From positions 67,020-121,881 of the forward strand of contig NZ_JADWYU010000094.1 of the NCBI RefSeq assembly GCF_016786325.1: a DNA stretch of 54,862 nt, read 5' to 3'. Made by a program: the position numbers and the translations under genes. The notes beneath the pieces are model-generated. The model did no database searches, was not told the DNA's origin, and worked only from the letters and a program-made list of their open reading frames with translations. Source of the stretch: Frankia nepalensis (GTDB lineage: Bacteria; Actinomycetota; Actinomycetes; Frankiales; Frankiaceae). Position 1 is the stretch's first letter. Each line of letters begins with the position of its first letter. Positions 34,858 to 42,682 of this stretch are shown one piece after another.

Positions 34858-35780
34858 GCCACCGGCCATGACATGTCCCGCGCGGCGACCGCGAACACGA
34901 GCAGGTCGGAGCAGGCCCGGCGCATGGCGATCGGCCCCGGCGAGTCGTCGAAACGCCCGCTGCCAGCCGCGTCAGCGGAGAGAAGGTCCTGAAGGGGAAC
35001 CTCCACCAGCACGATCCGGTCGACCAATGCCAGCCCGCTGTCGAACGCCGCCGCGGTGATGTCCACGATTGGGTCGACCAGCCAGCCCCCGTGACTCTCC
35101 GCGTGCGTGATGACGGCCAGAAGGCCGGGCAAGGCCAGCAGACTGACCCAGGGCATCTCAAGCGCCCAGCCGGCGTCGGCGGGTCCCACTCCGGCAACAA
35201 CCAGGTCGAACCGTCCAAGCTCCTGCCCAGCCAGCGGCCGGACAGATTTCGGACCGCCGTCCCGATCAGCCACACCGGTCCCGCGGAGTCCCGGTCCGGC
35301 CGCGGACTTGGGCTGGGGTCCGGAACCGGACCGGGACCCGCTTCCCGTCGTCCCATGCCGGTCCGATCCGGCCGCGGCGCCCAGGGGAGAAGGTCCGGTC
35401 CATGTACCGACCCGCCGGCCGAGCGAGACCACGTCCTCGGCGACGGCTGGCAGAAGGTCAAACAGGCCGGCGGGCTCGTCGGGCGGGCCGGGCTCGTCCA
35501 GCTCGCCAGCCACCGTGGGTGGCGGCGCCACGAGAAGCACCCGCTGACCCACGCGGGTAAAGCGCGTCACCGCGCATCTGACCGCCGCGCGCAACCACGG
35601 CACGACCGCCGCGTCGTCCGACGCCAGGTCACGGATTGGGGTGATCTCCGGCGGCACCGCGTGCGGGGACGCGGTGCCCGGCCCCCTGACGTCCCGCGGC
35701 GAGCAGGGCCACACCGACATCAGCTCCTGCGGCGGCCCAGCAGCCTGCCCGTCCTGGCAACCCTCGGGGCTCGATGGCAT
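34854..35780 (-). CDS. Uncharacterised protein, possible remote methyltransferase-fold member
   Basis: 308 residues, not recognised with confidence. Segments such as RVLLVAPPP, FDLVVAGVGPADAGWALEMPWVSLLALPGLLAVITHAESHGG and a final VDRIVLVEVPLQDLL alternate strands and helices as in methyltransferase C-terminal halves. No SAM motif or catalytic motif can be seen. A Gly/Ser/Arg-rich central region (about 135-180) is disordered. It is the first gene of the leftward block, and its stop overlaps the next start (ATGA). Its promoter should lie in the region shared with the transfer operon. Confidence 0.5.
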   Translation of the reverse strand: MPSSPEGCQDGQAAGPPQELMSVWPCSPRDVRGPGTASPHAVPPEITPIRDLASDDAAVVPWLRAAVRCAVTRFTRVGQRVLLVAPPPTVAGELDEPGPPDEPAGLFDLLPAVAEDVVSLGRRVGTWTGPSPLGAAAGSDRHGTTGSGSRSGSGPQPKSAAGPGLRGTGVADRDGGPKSVRPLAGQELGRFDLVVAGVGPADAGWALEMPWVSLLALPGLLAVITHAESHGGWLVDPIVDITAAAFDSGLALVDRIVLVEVPLQDLLSADAAGSGRFDDSPGPIAMRRACSDLLVFAVAARDMSWPVA

Positions 35781-36170
35781 CGAGCGGTCTCCTTCCTCGC
35801 CTCCTCGGCGACGCGTCCATCACCAGAAGAGACCGAGTTCCGCCCCGATTTTCCGTTTCCGCTTCACCGCCGACCGGTCACAGCGCCGCGCCCGCTCGGC
35901 GGCTCTTAGCACCTCTTTCTTCGCATCCGGTTCCGCCGGCGCCTCTGGCCGATCATCGCGACGCCCGGCGAGAAACCAGATACGCCCTGAACTGCAAATA
36001 TCGCCCACCCGCCCGACCGCCCCGGGGTCGACAGACCCACTTCTGGCTTTCCTCTGGCTTTCCTCTCGATTCTTTCTGTGCCTCGCCTGGCGATCTTCTG
36101 GTGTTTCGCTGGTGGCGGGGTGGATTGCTTTTCCGGATTCGTTTCGACGACACGACGAGGACGGTCCGGG
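35781..36170. promoter_or_regulatory. Divergent control region of the element, candidate oriT
   Basis: 390 bases between the leftward methyltransferase block and the rightward transfer operon. It is less GC-rich than its surroundings and holds pyrimidine-rich runs, including a direct repeat CTGGCTTTCCT x2 (36043-36064). Promoters for both operons must be here. Its position is also where an origin of transfer could lie, but no clear nick-site hairpin was found. Confidence 0.4.
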
Positions 36171-37121
36171 ATGCCTGATGACGTGGGTGTGTTCGCTTCG
36201 ACCGGCGGTGATCCGCACGGGCGGGTGTGGCCGCTGACCACCGTGCGGGACTGCTTCGCCCTGCTGGTTGCCGGGCCGGAGCCGCTGGCGGTCGACGGCT
36301 CGCCGTTCCTCGGCCTACCGGACCGGCTGGTCCCGCTGGACGAGCTGCGGGATCGGCTGATGGCGAGCCGCTGCCCGCAGAGCACACGGGACACGGCCTG
36401 GGCATTGGTGATCCGCCGCTCGAGGGAGCACGGCTCGGCGTGGACGGTGGGCTGCGCCGGAATGGCGCTGCCGGCGTTGGCGTCGGTCGCGGGTCGGCTG
36501 TCGCGCTATTCGGCGGCGGATCCGTTCGATGTGCACGCCGAGGTGCTCGCCGGGTTTCTCGCCGCCGTGACGACGGCGCGACTCGACCTGCCAAGGATCA
36601 TGGTGCGGCTGCGGTGGGCGGCCTATCGGGCGGGGCTGGCGGTTGTGACCCAGGCCCGGGAGGGTCCCCGTCCGGACTCGGACCTGTTCGATGCCCGCGG
36701 GCATGTCGGGGAGTCCGGGACCGGTCATCCCGATCTGGTCCTGGTGCGGGCGGTCGCCGACGGGGTGCTGACCCCTGCCGAGGTTGACCTGATCGGCGCG
36801 ACCCGGCTGGATCGGGTGACCGTCGCCGCGTGGGCCGCGGACCGTGGCACCTCTGCCCGGGCCGCGTATGTGCTGCGGTCGCGTGCCGAGGCCCGCCTCG
36901 TGGCCCACCTGACCGGATTGGACGCCTCCCTCGTCTCGTCGAGACCCGCGAAGGCCCAGCCCATCGCTTCCCCGGCGAACAACGCCACGGGCCCGCCTGC
37001 CCGACCACACCTCGTTTCCCCATCGGCGTCCGCGCCTGGGACTGTCTCTCATCCGGCCGCACCCAGGGATGCTCTGTCTCCGGTTACGACCCTCCTTGGA
37101 GGGCCGCGGCCATGGGTCTGA
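36171..37121 (+). CDS. Uncharacterised HTH-like protein heading the transfer operon
   Basis: 316 residues, no family recognised firmly. Residues about 190-250 (VADGVLTPAEVDLIGATRLDRVTVAAWAADRGTSARAAYVLRSRAEARL) resemble a sigma-70 region 4-like helix-turn-helix. The N-terminal 100 residues include a helical segment, and the last 50 are Pro/Ala/Ser-rich. ATG 36171 is chosen because the extension upstream to 36078 has unlike composition. It may regulate the transfer genes, which start inside its 3' end. Confidence 0.55.
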   Translation: MPDDVGVFASTGGDPHGRVWPLTTVRDCFALLVAGPEPLAVDGSPFLGLPDRLVPLDELRDRLMASRCPQSTRDTAWALVIRRSREHGSAWTVGCAGMALPALASVAGRLSRYSAADPFDVHAEVLAGFLAAVTTARLDLPRIMVRLRWAAYRAGLAVVTQAREGPRPDSDLFDARGHVGESGTGHPDLVLVRAVADGVLTPAEVDLIGATRLDRVTVAAWAADRGTSARAAYVLRSRAEARLVAHLTGLDASLVSSRPAKAQPIASPANNATGPPARPHLVSPSASAPGTVSHPAAPRDALSPVTTLLGGPRPWV

Positions 37122-37543
37122 TCTTTGGGCGCCGTGATTCCCGCGCCGGCGAGGCACCTCTTTCCGGTCCGCCGCAAAGACGTAGGTCCCCTGCGTGCTG
37201 GCGCCGACAGAGCTGGCATCGGACGGTCGCTGCCGTCGTGGTCGTCACCTTCCTGGTGCTGGTGGGCGTGTTCGCCGTCCCGGCGATCGCCGAGGTCACG
37301 CCGCCGGTCCCGTACGACCTGAACACGGTGCTGACCAACATCCGCAACTGGATCATGGGGATCCTCGGCCTGCTCGGCACGGTGTTCCTGACGCTCGCGG
37401 GCGCGCGCTACCTGATCTCCAATGGCGACCCGGGCGAGATCAGCAAGGCGAAGGCCGCGCTGAAGAACGCGGCCTGGGGCTACGGTCTCGCCGCGCTGGC
37501 GCCGGTCATCGTTCAGATCCTCAAGGGCATCGTCGGGGCCTAG
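37112..37543 (+). CDS. TrbC/VirB2-like pilin subunit
   Basis: 143 residues. A basic N-terminus leads to a hydrophobic segment ending VPAIAE (signal peptide-like, cleaved near residue 60), then two helices: NWIMGILGLLGTVFLTLAGARYLISNG and AAWGYGLAALAPVIVQILKGIVGA. Size, two helices and the short polar loop match VirB2/TrbC pilins of type IV secretion systems. The start overlaps the previous gene by ten bases and the TrbL-like gene follows, which supports the call. Confidence 0.75.
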   Translation: MGLIFGRRDSRAGEAPLSGPPQRRRSPACWRRQSWHRTVAAVVVVTFLVLVGVFAVPAIAEVTPPVPYDLNTVLTNIRNWIMGILGLLGTVFLTLAGARYLISNGDPGEISKAKAALKNAAWGYGLAALAPVIVQILKGIVGA

Positions 37544-37548
37544 AGACC

Positions 37549-39447
37549 ATGAACCTTCCTGTCTCGTCACGACGTCTCGGTGCCCGCCCACCCAGGTCGG
37601 CCGCGCACCGGCGGGCTACCGCCCCAGCCTGTCGCAACCCGGTACCGCGAACTCGCCGGCGGCGGCTGATGCGGCCGTCCCTGCTTCTGAGCCTGTTCCT
37701 GTTCACGGCCATCGGCCTGGCACTCATGGCCCAGCGGACGCCCGTATCGGCGCCCACGGAGGCGAGCACCGTCTCGCGGCCAGCCGCGTCCGTGACGACC
37801 GGGCCGGCGCCGGCCACGGCGGCACCGCGCCCGAACCCACAACCCGGACCATCTCCGGTGCCACCTGGCGGCGATGCCCCCGGCGATGACACGCCGGCGC
37901 CTGCTCCGGGCGACGACGGCCCGTCGTCACCGGCCCCGCCGGCACCGGACCCGGCGCCTTCGCCTCCGGTGCCGCACACCACCCCGGAGGTGCCCGAGAT
38001 CCCGGGCGAAGGCGGCGGCGGGTGGATTGGGTGGATTACGGACGCGGTCGAGGGGATCTTCGACAGGATCGCCCGCAAGCTGGTGATCTCCCTTCTCGAG
38101 CCGCTGCTGGATCTGCTCGGTCGCACACTGCTGACGACCCCGCCGCCGGAGTCGTTGCCGGCGATCGGCGAGCTGTGGTCGAACTCGTGGCGGCTCACGG
38201 TCGCGTTCTACGGCTTGCTGATCGCTGTCGGCGCCGTGCTGGTCATGGCGTTCGGCTCGGTGCAGACCCGGACGTCGATCAAGGAGATCGGGCCACGGAT
38301 CCCGCTGGCGTTCCTCGCCGCCGCGTTCTCGCGGACCTTCGCCGACACGGCGATCAACCTGGTCAACTCGCTGCCTGCCGCGATCCTCGGTACCGGCGTC
38401 AACCCGGATACCTCGACCGAAACGTTGCGCGGCCTGTTGATCACCTCGCTGCGGACCAGCCCGACCCTGGCGCTGGCTCTTCTGGGTCAGTTCCTGGCGC
38501 TGCTTACCGCGGCGCTGATGTGCACCTACATCGCCCGGGTCCTGCTCACAGTGGTGCTGATCGGTGCTGCTCCGCCGCTGCTCGCTGCCCATGCGCTCCC
38601 GCAGACCGACGGGCTCGCGCGCTGGTGGTGGCGGGCCTTTGGGGCGTGCCTGGCCATTCAGGTCGCCCAGGCGTTCGTGCTGAACGCCGCGCTAGTGGTG
38701 TTCTTCACGCCCGGCGGGTTCACCGTGCTCGGCCCGACCCCGGACGGCCTGGTCAACATGCTGGCCGCGATCACGCTGATGTACGTCCTGTTCCGGATCC
38801 CGTTCTGGTTGCTGCAGGCCGCGCAGGTGGGCGGCGGTCCCTCGTTTCTTGGCAGGGTCGCCCGCGCCTACGTGGCCGGCCGAGTGCTCGGCCTGTTGCC
38901 CAGCGGCCGTCATACCCGGGGCCAGCGAGGGGCATCGGCCGGCGGAGCTGGCGGGCCCGGTGGCCGGGCCGGCTGGAGCGGGCAGGGGGCGGGTCGAGGC
39001 CCGGGCGGAGGCCATCCTTCGGGACCAGCGCCGTCGTGGGCCCGCCGCTCTCAGACCGGCCGTGACGGCTCGGCGCGCGGCGCGTCGGATCCGCTGTCCC
39101 GACAGACGCCGCGGCGCCCGCGGCCAGGTCCGTCATCCCCAGGCCAGCAGAGCGGCACCACCGGTAACGGAGCCACCAGCGGGTCACGGTCGCGCCCCTC
39201 CGGGTGGAGCCGTCCCACGCCGCCCGCCACGGTCTCCTGGTCACCGCTCGCGCCAACGGCACGCACGAACCCCCGCCACGATCTTGCGCAGGCCACATAT
39301 GAGCGGTATCGGCGTCCGGCGGCCCCGTCCGCCTCGCCCCGCGAGCCGCGGCCGCGGTCCGGCTCCCAACCGGCGCTGTCGTGGTCGCCGGTAACCGCGC
39401 CACGCCGCACGCCCCGGCCACATGGGCGGTCCCAGCCCTCGTTCTGA
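37549..39447 (+). CDS. TrbL/VirB6-like conjugation membrane protein
   Basis: 632 residues. A basic leader and membrane segment (about 42-60), then a Pro-rich extracellular linker (about 70-150), a core with five or more membrane helices (about 205-430) and a Gly/Arg/Pro-rich cytoplasmic tail (about 445-632). This layout fits VirB6/TrbL channel proteins of Gram-positive type IV systems. ATG 37549 lies six bases after the pilin stop; an internal ATG at 37669 just before the first helix is possible. It would form the membrane pore with the VirB4-like ATPase encoded downstream. Confidence 0.75.
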   Translation: MNLPVSSRRLGARPPRSAAHRRATAPACRNPVPRTRRRRLMRPSLLLSLFLFTAIGLALMAQRTPVSAPTEASTVSRPAASVTTGPAPATAAPRPNPQPGPSPVPPGGDAPGDDTPAPAPGDDGPSSPAPPAPDPAPSPPVPHTTPEVPEIPGEGGGGWIGWITDAVEGIFDRIARKLVISLLEPLLDLLGRTLLTTPPPESLPAIGELWSNSWRLTVAFYGLLIAVGAVLVMAFGSVQTRTSIKEIGPRIPLAFLAAAFSRTFADTAINLVNSLPAAILGTGVNPDTSTETLRGLLITSLRTSPTLALALLGQFLALLTAALMCTYIARVLLTVVLIGAAPPLLAAHALPQTDGLARWWWRAFGACLAIQVAQAFVLNAALVVFFTPGGFTVLGPTPDGLVNMLAAITLMYVLFRIPFWLLQAAQVGGGPSFLGRVARAYVAGRVLGLLPSGRHTRGQRGASAGGAGGPGGRAGWSGQGAGRGPGGGHPSGPAPSWARRSQTGRDGSARGASDPLSRQTPRRPRPGPSSPGQQSGTTGNGATSGSRSRPSGWSRPTPPATVSWSPLAPTARTNPRHDLAQATYERYRRPAAPSASPREPRPRSGSQPALSWSPVTAPRRTPRPHGRSQPSF

Positions 39448-39503
39448 CACCTCTGAGCCGGTCGGCCTCCTAACAGCGCCCTATGCCCGGAAGGACCTTA
39501 GCG

Positions 39504-40754
39504 ATGACGCACCCCGTTCGCATCCCCGCCGACATCGACCGCGAGGACAGGCTCCTCGGCAATTTGACCGCCCGGCAGTTGCTCATCCTCGCCGCCGCCG
39601 GCGCCCTGCTCTACCTCGCCTGGCTGCTCACAGCCTCGTTCGTGCCACTGCCACTGTTCGCGCTGGGCGCGGTGCCCGTGGTCGTCACGGCCGCGGTGCT
39701 CGCACTCGGCCAGCGCGACGGCCTATCTCTGGATCGGCTTCTGCTCGCCGCAGCACGCCAGCGCGACACCCCACGCCGTCAGGTCAGCGCTCCGGAAGGC
39801 ATCACGCCTCCTCCCGCCTGGCTGACCGACCGCGCCACCCACCAGCCCGAGCAGACCGGGCGACGCGGCCGGGACCGGCAGAACACCGAACCGCCGGCGC
39901 CACTGCGGTTCCCCACCCGCGACGTCACCCACGCCGGGATGATCGACCTGGGGGCCGACGGCGTGGCGACGGTCGCGGTCGCGTCGACGGTGAACTTCGC
40001 GCTGCGCACGCCTGGCGAGCAGGAGGCGCTGGTCGCCGCCTTCGCCCGCTACCTGCATTCGCTGACCAGTGGCGTGCAGATCCTGGTCCGTGCCGAGCGC
40101 CTCGACCTGTCGGCCCAGATCCACGAGTTGCACGCCGCCGCGACTGCTTTGCCGCATCCGGCGCTGGCAGCGGCGGCCGTCGAGCACGCCGGCTACCTCG
40201 GCCAGCTGGCCACGGACACCGACCTGCTGCACCGCCAGGTACTGCTCGTCCTGCGCGAGCCGCTCGCTGGCAGCACGCCGGCCGACGGGCTCGGCGCCGC
40301 TGCCGGCGCGGCCCGGCACCGCCGCCGGACCCGCGACAGCCAGCGGGCGGCCGATGCTGCCCGGCGCGCGGCGCAGGTTCGGCTCGTCCGCCGGCTCGCC
40401 GAGGCCGCCGATCTACTTGCCCCCGCCGGCATCGTGATCACCCCGCTGGGCGCCGGCGCGGTCACCGGTGTGCTCGCCTCCGCCTGTAACCCGGCAGGCC
40501 TGCTCTCCGCGTCCGAGGACCTCGCCGCCCCGGACGACATCATCACCGCCGCCGAGCCCGAACCAGCTCCGCCCGACCCCATCTCCGCGCCTGGCGGCAG
40601 GCGGGAGACCACGTCGCCCGGCTGGATCCCCACCACCAACGACGGACGCCGCCGCCGGGCCAGCCGGCGGACGGCCCGGCGGCCCACCGGCCTCGGCCCC
40701 TACACCCCCGAAGCCTCCGACGCCCCGGGGACCGACGAAGACTCCTGGAGCTGA
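39504..40754 (+). CDS. PrgI-family conjugation protein
   Basis: 416 residues. The start MTHPVRIPADIDREDRLLGNLTARQ and two adjacent membrane helices (about 25-70) match the PrgI family of Gram-positive type IV systems. A longer cytoplasmic region follows, with a segment (MIDLGADGVATVAVASTVNFALRTPGEQEALVAAFARYL) resembling the N-terminal part of VirB4-associated proteins, and a Pro/Arg-rich tail. ATG 39504 follows GGAAGGA; ATG 39483 is less good. The stop lies 2 bases before the VirB4-like gene. Confidence 0.8.
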   Translation: MTHPVRIPADIDREDRLLGNLTARQLLILAAAGALLYLAWLLTASFVPLPLFALGAVPVVVTAAVLALGQRDGLSLDRLLLAAARQRDTPRRQVSAPEGITPPPAWLTDRATHQPEQTGRRGRDRQNTEPPAPLRFPTRDVTHAGMIDLGADGVATVAVASTVNFALRTPGEQEALVAAFARYLHSLTSGVQILVRAERLDLSAQIHELHAAATALPHPALAAAAVEHAGYLGQLATDTDLLHRQVLLVLREPLAGSTPADGLGAAAGAARHRRRTRDSQRAADAARRAAQVRLVRRLAEAADLLAPAGIVITPLGAGAVTGVLASACNPAGLLSASEDLAAPDDIITAAEPEPAPPDPISAPGGRRETTSPGWIPTTNDGRRRRASRRTARRPTGLGPYTPEASDAPGTDEDSWS

Positions 40755-40756
40755 CC

Positions 40757-42682
40757 ATGCCCCGCACACGACGCACCAGCACGACGACCAGACCCGCCCC
40801 AGCGCCCGGGCACGACAGACCTACAGCCGCCCCGCCGGCCAGCGCCGCCGCGTTCGCGCCGGAGTCGCTGGTCGTGGCGCCACGCCACCTGGAGGTCGGC
40901 GGCGAGTACGTCGCCACCTTCGCCGTCATCGGCTACCCCCGCGAGGTCCACCCCGGCTGGCTGGCGCCGCTGCTCACCTACCCCGGGCGGGTCGACGTGT
41001 CCGTGCACGTCGAGCCCATCGACCCGGTCACCGCCGCGCGCCGGCTCCGCCGCCAACTCGCCAAGCTGGAGTCCGGGCTGCGCTACGACGACGACCACGG
41101 CCGGCTCGCCGACCCGCAGGCCGAGGCGGCGACCGAGGACGCCTACGACCTGTCCGCCCGCGTCGCGCGTGGCGAGGGCAAACTGTTCCGGCTCGGCCTC
41201 TACCTCACCGTCCACGTGACCAGCCAGGACGAACTCGCTGGTGAGGTCGCCGCTGTCCGGGCGCTGGCCGCGAGCCTGCTGCTCGATGCCCGGCCGGTCA
41301 GCTACCGGTCGTTGCAGGGCTGGGTATCGACTCTGCCTCTCGGGCTCGACCAGATCCGGATGCGCCGAACCTTCGACACCGCGGCGCTGTCGGCCGCGTT
41401 CCCATTCACCTCCCCCGACCTGCCTCCGGCTGGTCCGGCATCGGTCGCCACCGCACCCACGGGGGTGTTGTACGGGTTCAACCTCGGCAGCCAGGGACTT
41501 GTCTACTGGGACCGGTTCGGCGAGCTGGACAACCACAACGCCGTGATCCTCGGCCGTTCCGGCGCTGGCAAGAGCTACCTGGTGAAGCTGGAGCTGCTGC
41601 GCAGCCTGTACCGAGGCGTCGAAGCCCACGTGCTCGACCCCGAGGACGAGTACAGCCGCCTTGCCGACGCGGTCGGCGGTACCCACGTGCATCTCGGCGC
41701 ACCCGGCGTCCGGATCAACCCGTTCGACCTGCCGATCCACACCTACCCCGACGGCCGCCGCGGCGCGCCCCGCGACGCCCTGATCCGCCGCTCCCTGTTC
41801 CTGCACACCGCGATCGCAGTCATGATCGGCGAACAGCCCTCCCCAGCGACACGGGCCGCTCTCGACGCTGCCATCACCGCCACCTACCGCCGCACGGGCA
41901 TCACCGCGGACCCACGCACCTGGACCCGGCCCGCACCGCTGCTCACCGACCTGGCCAACACCCTCACCGCCTCGACGGACCAGGCCGGCATCGAACTCGC
42001 CGCCCGGCTACATCCCTACGTCCGCGGCGCCTTCGCCGGCCTGTTCAACGGGCCGGCGACGCAGCGGCCCGACGGGCATCTGGTCGTCTGGTCCCTGCGC
42101 GAGCTCGCCGACGAGCTCAAGCCCGTCGGCACCCTGCTCGCGCTGGACGCGATCTGGCGAACCGTGTCCAACCCGGCACTGCGCCGCCCCCGCCTTGTCG
42201 TGGTCGACGAAGCATGGCTGCTCATGCGGCAGCAGGCCGGCGCCGACTTCCTGTTCCGGATGGCCAAGTCGGCCCGCAAGCACTGGACCGGTCTGACGGT
42301 CGCCACCCAGGACGCCGCCGACGTGCTCGCGACCGACCTCGGCACGGCCGTCGTCGCGAACGCCGCGACGCAGATCCTGCTCCGCCAGGCCCCGCAGGCG
42401 ATCGATGAGATCGCCCGCGTGTTCGACCTGTCCGACGGCGAACGCCAGTTCCTGCTCACCGCCAACCGCGGCCAAGGGCTGCTCTCCGCCGGAACCCAAC
42501 GGGTCGCGTTCCAGTCCGTCGCCTCGCCGGCGGAGCACCGGCTCGTGACCACCAACCCCGCCGAACTGGCCGCCCAGCCCGAATCCACCGCTACGAATAC
42601 CGTCAGCTTCCTCGACCTGTCAGCGGACCCCGATCTCGACGAGGACGACCCCTTCGACGATTTCGACCTCGATGCGGCCTGA
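40757..42682 (+). CDS. VirB4-like conjugation ATPase
   Basis: 641 residues. Walker A GRSGAGKS (about 266-273), Walker B LVVVDEAW (about 479-486) and the following ATQDAADVL sensor segment are typical VirB4/TraC/TrbE motifs. The N-terminal 250 residues match the VirB4 N-domain (VSVHVEPIDPVTAARRLRRQLAKLES). A very acidic tail ends the protein. It powers assembly or substrate movement in the transfer channel at the inner face of the membrane. The next gene overlaps its end by 11 bases. Confidence 0.9.
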   Translation: MPRTRRTSTTTRPAPAPGHDRPTAAPPASAAAFAPESLVVAPRHLEVGGEYVATFAVIGYPREVHPGWLAPLLTYPGRVDVSVHVEPIDPVTAARRLRRQLAKLESGLRYDDDHGRLADPQAEAATEDAYDLSARVARGEGKLFRLGLYLTVHVTSQDELAGEVAAVRALAASLLLDARPVSYRSLQGWVSTLPLGLDQIRMRRTFDTAALSAAFPFTSPDLPPAGPASVATAPTGVLYGFNLGSQGLVYWDRFGELDNHNAVILGRSGAGKSYLVKLELLRSLYRGVEAHVLDPEDEYSRLADAVGGTHVHLGAPGVRINPFDLPIHTYPDGRRGAPRDALIRRSLFLHTAIAVMIGEQPSPATRAALDAAITATYRRTGITADPRTWTRPAPLLTDLANTLTASTDQAGIELAARLHPYVRGAFAGLFNGPATQRPDGHLVVWSLRELADELKPVGTLLALDAIWRTVSNPALRRPRLVVVDEAWLLMRQQAGADFLFRMAKSARKHWTGLTVATQDAADVLATDLGTAVVANAATQILLRQAPQAIDEIARVFDLSDGERQFLLTANRGQGLLSAGTQRVAFQSVASPAEHRLVTTNPAELAAQPESTATNTVSFLDLSADPDLDEDDPFDDFDLDAA

